Both the position numbers and the translations under genes were made by a program. 22,730 nucleotides of DNA from a virus. Under the pieces are notes generated by a model, which had not been told where the DNA came from, did not search any database, and saw nothing but the letters and a program-made list of their open reading frames with translations. Where the stretch lies: positions 1 to 22,730 of IMG/VR virus record IMGVR_UViG_3300025904_000013, one strand, 5' to 3'. Of the stretch, positions 1 to 7,274 are shown piece by piece (the stretch's first letter is position 1; every line of letters starts with the position of its first letter).

Positions 1-393
1 GGAGCCGATGAATACCGCCCCGGTGTTGTCCACGTAGCCGTTGAGCACCGGTCCCAGCGGGCCGCCGATGAGCGGCGCCGTGACGGCCGGGATGAATCGG
101 ATGTCGTTGATCTGCGCGATCTTCGTGTTCGCGATGTTCCCCGACGCGGGGACGCTGATCGCCGGGAGCGTGAGGGTCAGCGCCATCGTGACGGACTTCC
201 CGCTGCGGGCCAGCGAGCCGCTCGTGATCGTCTGGCCCGCGATCGCGGACATCACCGAGGTTGCCGACACGACCGTGGTGAGCAAATCCGTCAGGTAGTC
301 GTCGAGCGCCTGTGAGATCGCGTTCAGCTTCGACGCGATGTCGGCGTTGTCGGTGAGCTGGAACAGCGGGAAGCCGAGCGAGGTCGATGCCAA
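1..393 (-). CDS. Minor tail protein, N-terminal 131 residues (3' end outside window)
   Basis: The frame is open from a TTG codon at 393 to the left edge, so the C-terminus is missing. I chose TTG because the SD-like GAAGGAGA (401-408) lies seven bases upstream and the preceding gene stops at 409; no ATG or GTG fits as well. The protein begins (M)ASTSLGFPLFQLTDNADIA, followed by a helical stretch and then beta-rich sequence containing IAGQTITSGSLARSGKSVTM and NGYVDNTGAVFIGS. A helical N-terminus followed by a beta-sandwich domain with a late G-x-hydrophobic strand pattern is usual in minor tail proteins of actinophages. Its position at the distal end of the tail genes fits a tail-tip or fibre component. 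The fold is inferred from pattern only; no enzymatic motif is visible. Confidence 0.75.
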   Translation of the reverse strand, partial: MASTSLGFPLFQLTDNADIASKLNAISQALDDYLTDLLTTVVSATSVMSAIAGQTITSGSLARSGKSVTMALTLTLPAISVPASGNIANTKIAQINDIRFIPAVTAPLIGGPLGPVLNGYVDNTGAVFIGS

Positions 394-400
394 CGGAAGT

Positions 401-408
401 TCTCCTTC
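401..408 (-). promoter_or_regulatory. Ribosome binding site selecting a TTG start
   Basis: The minus-strand sequence GAAGGAGA sits seven bases upstream of TTG at 391-393. It is one of the stronger SD sequences in the window and supports the non-standard start of the leftmost gene. Confidence 0.6.
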
Positions 409-696
409 TCAGACGACCGGAAGGCCGACGATCCGGCCGAGGATGAACGGCGAGTTGTCGATCAGCAGCACCATGACGAGGTGGCCGACGGTCGGGGTGT
501 AGCTCGCCGCGTACGGGGCGGCGATGTCGTTGCCGTCGACGGTGACCACCGCGGCGGCCACGCCGTCAGCGGAGGCGCCGGCGGTGACGGTGTGGATGGT
601 GCCGGTGCGGAACGCGACGCGGCTTCCCGTGCCGTCGGTGAGCGCGCGGCCGACGGCACGGATCGACGCGGCGAGCTCGGCGCTGAATTCGGTCAT
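409..696 (-). CDS. Small OB-fold-like tail protein (95 aa)
   Basis: The start ATG at 696 overlaps the stop of the upstream minor tail gene (TGATG), so the two are probably translationally coupled. An N-terminal helix (MTEFSAELAASIRAVGRAL) precedes a compact beta-rich domain with V-T-V-D-G-N, then SYTPTVGHLVMVLLIDNSPF and ILGRIVG. This string of strands, with 'vG..V.vl..d....lG.i.g', is the usual signature of small OB-fold hub or spike-associated domains in phage tails. The protein probably packs at the distal tail tip beside the DUF5047-like protein. The fold assignment is inferred from the strand pattern; no catalytic residues are visible. Confidence 0.8.
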   Translation of the reverse strand: MTEFSAELAASIRAVGRALTDGTGSRVAFRTGTIHTVTAGASADGVAAAVVTVDGNDIAAPYAASYTPTVGHLVMVLLIDNSPFILGRIVGLPVV

Positions 697-1853
697 CACG
701 CGCCGTCCGTGGCCGGCCGGGTGGAGCGGGTGAGGATCGGCTGCGTCTGGCTGCCGTTCTGCACCAGCGGGTGGGTGACCGAGTCGATGATGTGCAGCTC
801 CGACGGGCGGGCGGTGTTGCGGTCGATCTTCGGGAGCATCGCCAGGATCACATCCTCGGCGTCGAGGGCCGGGTTGGAGACGGCCTCGACGGTGAGTTGC
901 TTCGCCTCGCCGAGCTGCTGCGAGAGGATCACCAGGCCCGCAGCGCGCGCCTGGGTGGAGTTCCGGATCGCCGGCGAGCTGTACTCGTAAGGCCGGTAGC
1001 CCAGGGGTCCGTCGACGTTCAGCGGGTCGCCCGGGGTGGTGTTCTTCACCTCGACGGGCGCGAAGATGACGTCGCTGGCGGAGCTGGTCACGATCACGGC
1101 GTTGCGCACCGACGACCAGTCGCGGGTTCTGGATGCGGCGGTCATCACCGAGTCGGGCGTGTTCGCGTTGACCACCCACACCGGTGTCGAGGTCGGCGTG
1201 AGTTGCGGGACCGGCCGCAGGACGCCGGCCCCTTGCGCGTCGAAGAACACCTCGAGCGCGTTCGCTCGCGCGATGCCGGCTTCCCCGACGATCGCGGCTT
1301 CCCGGTCGCCGTCGTCCCACAGCAGCGACCCGACCTTCGTCGTCGCACTCGTGTCGAGCTGCGTCCACCCGGGGAACGGGTAGGTCGGGCTGGGCCACGC
1401 GCCCTCGACGAGCCGCTGGATCTCCTGCCAGGCAGCGTTCGAGGCGACCGAGGAACGGTTGAGCCCGAAGCGGGCGCGTTGCACCTTCAACCAGCGGTCC
1501 GGGCACGTCATGGTCAGGGTGTCGCCCGGGCCGTACCCGAACTGGTCCTGGTCGACGATGAACACGCCCAACGGGACGGTGGCGGCCGCGACCCCGCTCG
1601 GGTGCTTGATCGTCTGCCGGACGGTGATCTCCCCGCCTGGCGTGTCGAGCACGTCGAAGGTCGCCTGCAGTGCGGGGACGGTCAGGTTCAGGGTGCGGCG
1701 GATCGCGGCGGTGCGGTCGACCGTCACCGAGCCGTCGAGGATGTCCAACGGGGTGACGGCGCCGGTAACGAGGTTCCGGTGCGTCGCGGTCGAGACGATC
1801 GTGCAGTGGTGCCGGAGCAGGTCGAGCACGTCCGGCGCGAGGGGCCACGCCAT
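696..1853 (-). CDS. DUF5047-like minor tail protein (385 aa)
   Basis: ATG at 1853 overlaps the preceding stop (TGATG). The N-terminal third has the pattern I associate with DUF5047: LDGSVTVDRTAAIRRTLNLT (residues 39-58), then a beta-rich section with GGEITVRQTI and VPLGVFIVDQDQF (about residues 94-106), then a TLTMTCPDRW turn. The middle and C-terminal parts are mixed alpha/beta, with RDWSSVRNAVIVTSS and a later ELHIIDSVTHPL. Proteins of this type are minor tail proteins of actinophages, thought to belong to the distal tail or baseplate hub. The place downstream of the tape measure and before the OB-fold-like protein agrees. The family name comes from motif memory, not from a search. Confidence 0.8.
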   Translation of the reverse strand: MAWPLAPDVLDLLRHHCTIVSTATHRNLVTGAVTPLDILDGSVTVDRTAAIRRTLNLTVPALQATFDVLDTPGGEITVRQTIKHPSGVAAATVPLGVFIVDQDQFGYGPGDTLTMTCPDRWLKVQRARFGLNRSSVASNAAWQEIQRLVEGAWPSPTYPFPGWTQLDTSATTKVGSLLWDDGDREAAIVGEAGIARANALEVFFDAQGAGVLRPVPQLTPTSTPVWVVNANTPDSVMTAASRTRDWSSVRNAVIVTSSASDVIFAPVEVKNTTPGDPLNVDGPLGYRPYEYSSPAIRNSTQARAAGLVILSQQLGEAKQLTVEAVSNPALDAEDVILAMLPKIDRNTARPSELHIIDSVTHPLVQNGSQTQPILTRSTRPATDGA

Positions 1854-3166
1854 CAGGAGCCGATCAGGTTGTCCGTGATGACGTCGCGCAGCTGCTCGTA
1901 GGAGTCGAAGATCTCCTGCAGCGACCCGAACTCGGCCGCGATGTCGGCGAGGGTCCGCTGGGCTTGCAGCAGCCCGACCGGCGCGTCGGTGGTGGTGCAG
2001 GGCAGCGTCCAGAACGCCTTCGCGTCGTCGTAGTTCCGGGACGGTTGGGTGTCGGTGACGTCGCCGATCGACACCCACCGGTAATCGGTGCGGCCGGTGA
2101 AGTCGAACCCGACCTGCAGCAGCAGCGTTTCGGAGTCGCCGAGCAGCTCCTCCATCGCGTCGTACTCGTCAACCGTGGTGGTCTTCACGACCAGGTCGAA
2201 GGTGGGCGCGCGGCGGACGCCGTCGCTACGAGTGGGCGGGTTGGCGCGGCCGATGACGTCGAACACGCCGCGGCTGGCCGCACGTGTCCGATCCCCGATC
2301 GAGCGGATGACGATGGGCTGCGACAGATCGGGGATGCCGGGGTGGATCAGCCACGACCGGCGCACGTCGAGGACGACCGGGTCGGAGGTGACGACGCGGG
2401 TGGCGGTCACCTCGTACCGGACGGGCGTCTCGTACGGCGCCTCGTAGTCGTAGCCGAGCCAGGTGCCGGCGTCGAGGGTGGCGGGGTTGCCGAGCCGCAC
2501 CGGCGACCGGTTGCCGGACCGGTCGATGCGGACGATGGTCGCCGTCGTGCCGAGGAACCCGACGAGCTCGATCCGGATCCGCGGTGGCCGGTTGCCAGGT
2601 TCCGGGACGACGGTGACCGACCCAGCGCCGGGCGGCCCCTGCAGCGCGGCGCCGAGGAGCGTGAGGGAGCCGCCGCCGGCGATGCTGAGCACGCCGGACC
2701 TGTCGGTCGGCCCCGACTGGGCGCCGGACGGTGAGAGGGTGCCGCCGCCGGTTAGCGCGAGGGCGCCGGTGATGGCGATCGTCGCCCTCACGGTGGAGCG
2801 GCCGGCCGCCGTCCCCGCGATGGTGCCGGGGCTGCCGTTGCGGACGGTGACGTTCGAGGTGCCGGTGCCGGTGGAGACGATGACGCCGGCCGGGTAGGTG
2901 GTGACCCACTTCGTCCCGTCCCAGGTCTGCGTGTTGGCGACCGCGAAGGCGCCGACGTCGGCGAGACGGATGCTCGGTGGTGACTGCAGGGAGCGGGCGG
3001 CGACGTCGGCGAGGCGGACGTTCGCGGTCGAGGTGCCGGCCGAGGCGGTGACGTCCGCGATCCGCACCGACGCGCCGGAGGTGACGACCGCCGACGTGCC
3101 GTGCGCGGTCCCGCCGACGACGACGACGGCGGCCGCGACCTGCGCGATCCGGACGGTGGCGGTCAT
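1853..3166 (-). CDS. Minor tail protein with N-terminal VR(I/L)ADV repeats (437 aa)
   Basis: ATG at 3166 lies one base after the upstream stop. The N-terminus carries four copies of a short motif: VRIAQVAA (5-12), VRIADVTA (34-41), VRLADVAA (50-57) and IRLADVGA (66-73). Two Gly-rich repeats follow, LALTGGGTLSPSG (136-148) and VLSIAGGGSLTLLG (159-172). From about residue 190 the sequence looks globular and conserved-like (IRIELVGFLGTTATIVRIDR, SWLIHPGIPDLSQPIVIRSI, then YRWVSIGDV), resembling minor tail proteins of Streptomyces-type phages in which HPG-x-P-x-L-S precedes a distal-tail-like domain. The last 40 residues are helical and may form a coiled coil. The likely role is a structural tail-tip protein with a repetitive N-terminal extension; exact function is unknown. 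Confidence 0.8.
   Translation of the reverse strand: MTATVRIAQVAAAVVVVGGTAHGTSAVVTSGASVRIADVTASAGTSTANVRLADVAARSLQSPPSIRLADVGAFAVANTQTWDGTKWVTTYPAGVIVSTGTGTSNVTVRNGSPGTIAGTAAGRSTVRATIAITGALALTGGGTLSPSGAQSGPTDRSGVLSIAGGGSLTLLGAALQGPPGAGSVTVVPEPGNRPPRIRIELVGFLGTTATIVRIDRSGNRSPVRLGNPATLDAGTWLGYDYEAPYETPVRYEVTATRVVTSDPVVLDVRRSWLIHPGIPDLSQPIVIRSIGDRTRAASRGVFDVIGRANPPTRSDGVRRAPTFDLVVKTTTVDEYDAMEELLGDSETLLLQVGFDFTGRTDYRWVSIGDVTDTQPSRNYDDAKAFWTLPCTTTDAPVGLLQAQRTLADIAAEFGSLQEIFDSYEQLRDVITDNLIGS
2944..3157 (-). repeat. Four VR(I/L)A(D/Q)V-coding repeats
   Basis: These bases encode residues 4-74 of the 437-aa minor tail protein. They contain four degenerate copies of an eight-residue unit with spacings of 29, 16 and 16 residues. 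At DNA level the copies share a core resembling GCGGACGTCGCC-type sequence but have diverged, so the repeat is mainly a protein-level feature. Confidence 0.6.
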
Positions 3167-3167
3167 C

Positions 3168-4514
3168 TCAGGCCGCGGTGACCTGGAGCTTGACCTTCAA
3201 CGCGTTCCACCCGCCGGTGGTGACGTTCTGCACGTCGCTCCACGGGAAGGTCAGCGTGACCGTGCCGGTGACGTTGGGCCCGGAGCCGGACGGGATCGTG
3301 ATGCCCGTCAGAGACGAGCGGAGGGTCGCGCCCTCGTACAGCTGCGCGGCCAGCGACGCCGATGCGGCGCCGGTGGCGTCCATCGTGAGGAACACCTTGA
3401 GCGGCTGCCCGGTCGAGGGCGGAGTGAGCGCCTGGAGCAGGAAGTCGAACTCGAGCGCGGTCGGTGGCGGGGTCGTCGGCGAGTCGTACGTGGTGGGGTC
3501 GCCGTCGGTGATGGCGCCGAGCAGCGTCCCGGCGGACGCCGACCAGCCGGAGGAGGCGGTGAGCGACTCAACCGTCACGGACGAGGCCGGGGCGCTGATC
3601 ACGATCGACTGCGTCTGGGTGCCGGTCAGCCCGTTCGAGTCGGTGACGGTCAGCACCACGCTGTAGGTTCCGGCCGCCGCGTAGGTGTGCGTCGCGGTGG
3701 ACGCCGTGCCGTGGGTGGTGCCGTCGCCCCAGTTCCAGTCGTAGGACGAGACCGTCGCGGGCGTCACGGCGCTCGAGGCGGTGCCGTCGACCGACAGGGT
3801 CAGGCCGGCCCGGGAGTAGCTGTAGGAGGCGGTCGGCGGGGTCGCCGGCACGCCCCACGCGGTGGTGGTGGTGTCCCGCATCGCGATGTCGTCGAACCGG
3901 ACGGTCGCGACGAACGCCGAGCTGGCCGACTCCTTGCCGAACGAGCAGAAGTTCAGGTTCGTGGTGCCGAGGTTGCCGGTGGTGGTGGAGAAGGTGTCGA
4001 GCGCGCTGGTGGAGTCGCCGGCGTAGATCTGGGCGTTGAGCACGCCGGTCGAGGTGGACGCGCCGATGGTGCCCTGCACCTCGAACCGGTACCAGGTGGA
4101 GGTGTTCATCGTGATCGTGGTGAAGGTCTTCACGGTCGAGCCGGACAACTGCAGCACCGGCTGGTTGCTTGAGTTGATCACCCATGAGCAGATGCTGGCC
4201 GAGCCGACGTTGAAGAGCTGCATGATCGTCGCCGTGCTGCCGTTCGCCGAGGGCAGGGCGGACAGCTTCACGTAGAACCGCTGGGAGAACGTGGTGCCGG
4301 TGAAGCCGGTCATCTGTAGCTCGGCCTTGGCCGAAGCGGCGCCGGTCACGGCGTAGCAGAGGCTGCCGTGCGCCGAGTCGCTCGAGTCGAACACTGCGCC
4401 CGTGCCGGTGCCGAGGACCACGTTGAGCGCGTCGCCGGATCCGCCGCCGGTGTTGGCGCTGGTGGCGGTGACGCCGTTGGTGCCGCCTTCGGCGGTGTTC
4501 GTCTTCGAGGTCAC
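3168..4514 (-). CDS. Tail protein with LamG-like and PKD domains (448 aa)
   Basis: The GTG start at 4514 has TAGGAG seven bases upstream and lies ten bases after the previous stop. Residues about 28-222 look like a concanavalin A-like/LamG jelly roll: a run of short strands, WYRFEVQGTIG (141-151), and a closing VRFDDIAMRD (205-214). Residues about 226-308 are a clear PKD domain, with SYDWNWGDGT (257-266), THTYAAAGTYSVVLTVTDSN and a C-terminal strand. The last 130 residues form another beta-rich domain of unknown type ending in WNALKVKLQV. LamG and PKD modules commonly mediate carbohydrate or protein binding, so a receptor-binding or adhesin-like tail protein is the best reading. There is no evidence for enzymatic activity. 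Confidence 0.85.
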   Translation of the reverse strand: MTSKTNTAEGGTNGVTATSANTGGGSGDALNVVLGTGTGAVFDSSDSAHGSLCYAVTGAASAKAELQMTGFTGTTFSQRFYVKLSALPSANGSTATIMQLFNVGSASICSWVINSSNQPVLQLSGSTVKTFTTITMNTSTWYRFEVQGTIGASTSTGVLNAQIYAGDSTSALDTFSTTTGNLGTTNLNFCSFGKESASSAFVATVRFDDIAMRDTTTTAWGVPATPPTASYSYSRAGLTLSVDGTASSAVTPATVSSYDWNWGDGTTHGTASTATHTYAAAGTYSVVLTVTDSNGLTGTQTQSIVISAPASSVTVESLTASSGWSASAGTLLGAITDGDPTTYDSPTTPPPTALEFDFLLQALTPPSTGQPLKVFLTMDATGAASASLAAQLYEGATLRSSLTGITIPSGSGPNVTGTVTLTFPWSDVQNVTTGGWNALKVKLQVTAA

Positions 4515-4524
4515 GTCGATGCTC

Positions 4525-6339
4525 CTATGCGGTGAGGTAGGCGCCGGACTTGCGAGTCCCGGTCGGTACGCCCAGGGCCGCGGCGACGCCGGCTGGCAGC
4601 GCCGCGGCTTGGCCGTCGGCGACCGACCCCTGGACGTTGCCGGCGATGTGGGCGGGCTCGGCGGCTTGGGCGGCGGCGACGGTGTTGTAGTTGGTGTAGC
4701 CCTGCGCGGCGTTGCCCCACTGGATCAGTGACCCGTTGTTGTCCATGAACGCGTTGTTGGTCAGGACGGTGTTGAGCTGGTCGGCGGTCTGGGTGCCGAA
4801 GGTGTCGTTCGAGCGGATCGACGGGATGCTCGCGGCCGACGGGCCGAATACGTTGTTGGCGACCGTCACGTTGACCGCCTGCCAGGGGCAGGCCGATTGC
4901 GGCAGGGAGAGGGTGTTGGTGTTCCCGGCCCGGTCCTGCCACACCTGCAGGTAGATCGAGGAGCAGTTCTTGATCGTGTTGTTGTAGATGTCGACGTCGC
5001 CGGCCGCCTGGGAGTAGACCCCGAACCGGGGGCCGTCGATGTAGTTGCCCGCGATCGCCGAGCGGTACTGGACGCCGGCGAGCAGGCCGCCGGCCGACTC
5101 CTCGTAGGCGATGCCGACGGAGTGGTTGCCCACGATCGAGTTGCGGGCGATGGTGACCTGCACGCAGCTCACGTCCGTCCAGATGCCGTTGGCGCGGTTG
5201 GTGAGCGCGTTCGGCAGCGAGCTGGTGACGAGCGTGTTGACGACGGTCGGCCCGACGTTGTTCGTGATCTTGATGCCGGCCGACTGGGGCTGGGTCTTGA
5301 ACTGCCCTTGGTTGATGTCTCGGATCACGCAGGAGTCGATCACGATGCCGTCGCCCTGGTAGGAGAAGATCCCCGAGTAGGTGCAGTTGGCGACGGTGCA
5401 GTTCCGGATGGTGCAGTTCGGCTTGTTGATGCTGAACCCGCAGATGGCCGACGTCTCGACGTACACGTTCTCGAACAGCGACCCGCCGGAGTTCCCGCCG
5501 TAGTAGAACGGCGCCGGCACGGCGTTGGTGTAGTCCGGGGAGTAGCGCCGCACGCCGACGCCCTTCCACGACACCGGGACGGTGGCGACGATCAGCGACC
5601 GCAGGTCCGAGACTCGCACCTCGTGGCCGGACGGGTTGTCGGCGATGGTGATCGTGTTGGCGGTGTAGTTGACCGAGAACTGCCCGGTGAGCGGTGTCGT
5701 CCCGTCGGCGACCTGCTGCAGCCGGTTGCCGTCGAAGAACACCTGGTCGGACAGGTCGGCCGTCGGGTCGCCGCCGATGACCGCGCCGCTGGGGATCGTC
5801 CAGCCGGCGGTGCCGGATCGGTAGAACTTCGTCGGGATGCCGGTGTGCACCCATGTCGAGCCGGCCTGGGTCCACGTCGTGATCTGCTGCGACCCGTCGA
5901 ACCAGACCGCTTCGCCGGGGTACGCCTGGACGGTGCAGGCGTTGGCCGTGGCCGGGGTCTGGAACGACTCGTGGTAGACGCCTGCCCGGACGACGATCGT
6001 GCCGCTGACGGGCGCGACGGCGATGGCGTGGGCGACGGTGGCGAACGGGGAGCCGATCGTCCCGGCGTTGCTGTCCGAGCCGTTGGTGGCGACGTAGGAG
6101 ACGCCGCTGGCCGGGATGGCGTAGTTGGACGTGCCGACCGTCACCGCGCCGCGCGAGCCGGGCGGCGGCGGGGCGATGCCGATCGAGCGCGGGGTGCTTT
6201 CCCAGGTGTCGTGAGCGGCGAGCACGACACCGGGCGAGGTGGACGGGTCGTCGGCACCGGTGAACACGCGCGGCTGCGACGTGTCGGTGCGCCACTGTGC
6301 CGGGACGTACGCGCCGGCCAGCTCGAACAGCTGCCGCAT
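4525..6339 (-). CDS. Parallel beta-helix tailspike-like protein (604 aa)
   Basis: ATG at 6339 lies two bases after the upstream stop. Residues 81-125 match the opening of DUF1565/pectate-lyase-like proteins (SYVATNGSDSNAGTIGSPFA followed by A-T-V-A-H-A-I and GTIVVRAGVYHES). From about 285 to 500 there is a ladder of short turns typical of a right-handed parallel beta-helix: IRNCTVANCT, IVIDSCVIRD, IARNSIVGN, IAGNYIDGP, IYNNTIKNC, VTVANNVFG. The first 80 residues, including PPPPGSRG, would be the tail-attachment segment. In phages this fold is typical of trimeric tailspikes, many of which degrade or bind surface polysaccharide. I cannot identify catalytic residues, so depolymerase activity is possible but unproven; a purely adhesive spike is the alternative. 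Confidence 0.87.
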   Translation of the reverse strand: MRQLFELAGAYVPAQWRTDTSQPRVFTGADDPSTSPGVVLAAHDTWESTPRSIGIAPPPPGSRGAVTVGTSNYAIPASGVSYVATNGSDSNAGTIGSPFATVAHAIAVAPVSGTIVVRAGVYHESFQTPATANACTVQAYPGEAVWFDGSQQITTWTQAGSTWVHTGIPTKFYRSGTAGWTIPSGAVIGGDPTADLSDQVFFDGNRLQQVADGTTPLTGQFSVNYTANTITIADNPSGHEVRVSDLRSLIVATVPVSWKGVGVRRYSPDYTNAVPAPFYYGGNSGGSLFENVYVETSAICGFSINKPNCTIRNCTVANCTYSGIFSYQGDGIVIDSCVIRDINQGQFKTQPQSAGIKITNNVGPTVVNTLVTSSLPNALTNRANGIWTDVSCVQVTIARNSIVGNHSVGIAYEESAGGLLAGVQYRSAIAGNYIDGPRFGVYSQAAGDVDIYNNTIKNCSSIYLQVWQDRAGNTNTLSLPQSACPWQAVNVTVANNVFGPSAASIPSIRSNDTFGTQTADQLNTVLTNNAFMDNNGSLIQWGNAAQGYTNYNTVAAAQAAEPAHIAGNVQGSVADGQAAALPAGVAAALGVPTGTRKSGAYLTA

Positions 6340-6341
6340 CG

Positions 6342-6911
6342 TCAGGCGAACGTCTCGACCCAGACCGGCGAGAAGGTGCCACCGGAGGGGAACGACTGCG
6401 GCGCCACCGCCGACGCGTCGTAGTACGTGCCGGCGCTGGATGCGGAGAACAGCGCGACCGACCCGACCGACTTGCCCGACCCGATCGTGATGCCCGAGGC
6501 GGCGGTGGTGATGACGCCCGCCGGCGACGGCGACCCCCAGTTCGCGGCGACGCGCGTGACACCGGTGACCTCGTGCACGGTCGACGAGGTCAGCGGGACG
6601 TGGCTCTGCTTGCCGGCGTTCGAGCCCGTCAGCGAGTGCGCCTGTGCCAGCGGCGAGACCGGAGTCACGGTGTACGGGCCGGCGCCGGAGACCGCCTGGA
6701 CGACGACGGTCTCCTGCGTGGGCAGGCCGAGGTCGAAGACGATCTGGTCGCCGGCCGCGACGGACAGGTCGACGGAGAACGACGTCGCACCGACCGACGT
6801 GGCGGACTGCAGGGTGAGCGGCTGCAGCGCCGTCATGTACAGCGCCGCTCCCGCGTAGGCGTTCGCCGCGATGTTCTTGATCGCGTCGGTGGTCAGCCCG
6901 GTGGCACTCAT
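6342..6911 (-). CDS. Tail protein with inserted beta-domain (189 aa)
   Basis: ATG at 6911 lies 14 bases after the upstream stop, with GAGAGG a little further than usual from the start. The N-terminal 28 residues are helical. Residues about 36-98 form a beta module with SATSVGATSFSVDLSVAAGD, then E-T-V-V-V-Q-A-V and GPYTVTPVSPLAQAH, a pattern common in inserted domains of phage fibres and tail proteins. Residues 103-189 (VHEVTGVTRVAANWGSPSPA, then SVALFSASSAGTYYDAS and FPSGGTF) resemble the C-terminal domain of small tail-tip proteins and echo the downstream half of the neighbouring 112-aa protein. Likely a minor tail component between tape measure and tailspike; precise role unknown. Confidence 0.8.
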   Translation of the reverse strand: MSATGLTTDAIKNIAANAYAGAALYMTALQPLTLQSATSVGATSFSVDLSVAAGDQIVFDLGLPTQETVVVQAVSGAGPYTVTPVSPLAQAHSLTGSNAGKQSHVPLTSSTVHEVTGVTRVAANWGSPSPAGVITTAASGITIGSGKSVGSVALFSASSAGTYYDASAVAPQSFPSGGTFSPVWVETFA

Positions 6912-6925
6912 CTCGCGGCCGCCTC

Positions 6926-7264
6926 TCAGTTCTGCTGGTAGGTGATCGTCAGGGTGTAGGTGCCCTGGCTGGCGAACGCGAGGGGCGTCAGCGTGCCGCC
7001 GTCGAGGAAGTTGTTCGATGCGTCCCGCAGCCCGGCCCCGCCGACGGTGACGCCGGCCGGGACGTTGAAGGTGACCTGGATCGAGCCCTGTCCGGTGCCG
7101 TTGAGCGTGGCGGCCGGCGGGGTGATGCGCGCGTAGGCCGGGGAGCCGCCGCTGATCTCGTTGGCGCCGGTCGTCCCGGGGTCTCCGGTGTGCAGGGAGA
7201 CCTTGTCGATGGCCGCGAAGTACGCCGTCGCGAGGTCGTTCTTCATCGTGTTGGTGCGCGCCAT
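6926..7264 (-). CDS. Small tail-tip protein (112 aa)
   Basis: ATG at 7264 has TAGGAG eight bases upstream, ten bases after the tape measure stop. A helical N-terminus (MKNDLATAYFAAID) leads into KVSLHTGDPGTTGANEISGG (21-40), a motif of small phage tail proteins, followed by YARI and a beta-sandwich-like remainder with FNVPAGVTVGGAGLRDASNN and an aromatic final strand (YTLTITYQ). The place immediately downstream of the tape measure gene suggests a distal tail or tip component. It may be distantly related to the 189-aa product encoded next, which has the same order of elements with an extra domain. Confidence 0.8.
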   Translation of the reverse strand: MARTNTMKNDLATAYFAAIDKVSLHTGDPGTTGANEISGGSPAYARITPPAATLNGTGQGSIQVTFNVPAGVTVGGAGLRDASNNFLDGGTLTPLAFASQGTYTLTITYQQN

Positions 7265-7274
7265 CAGGGGTCTC

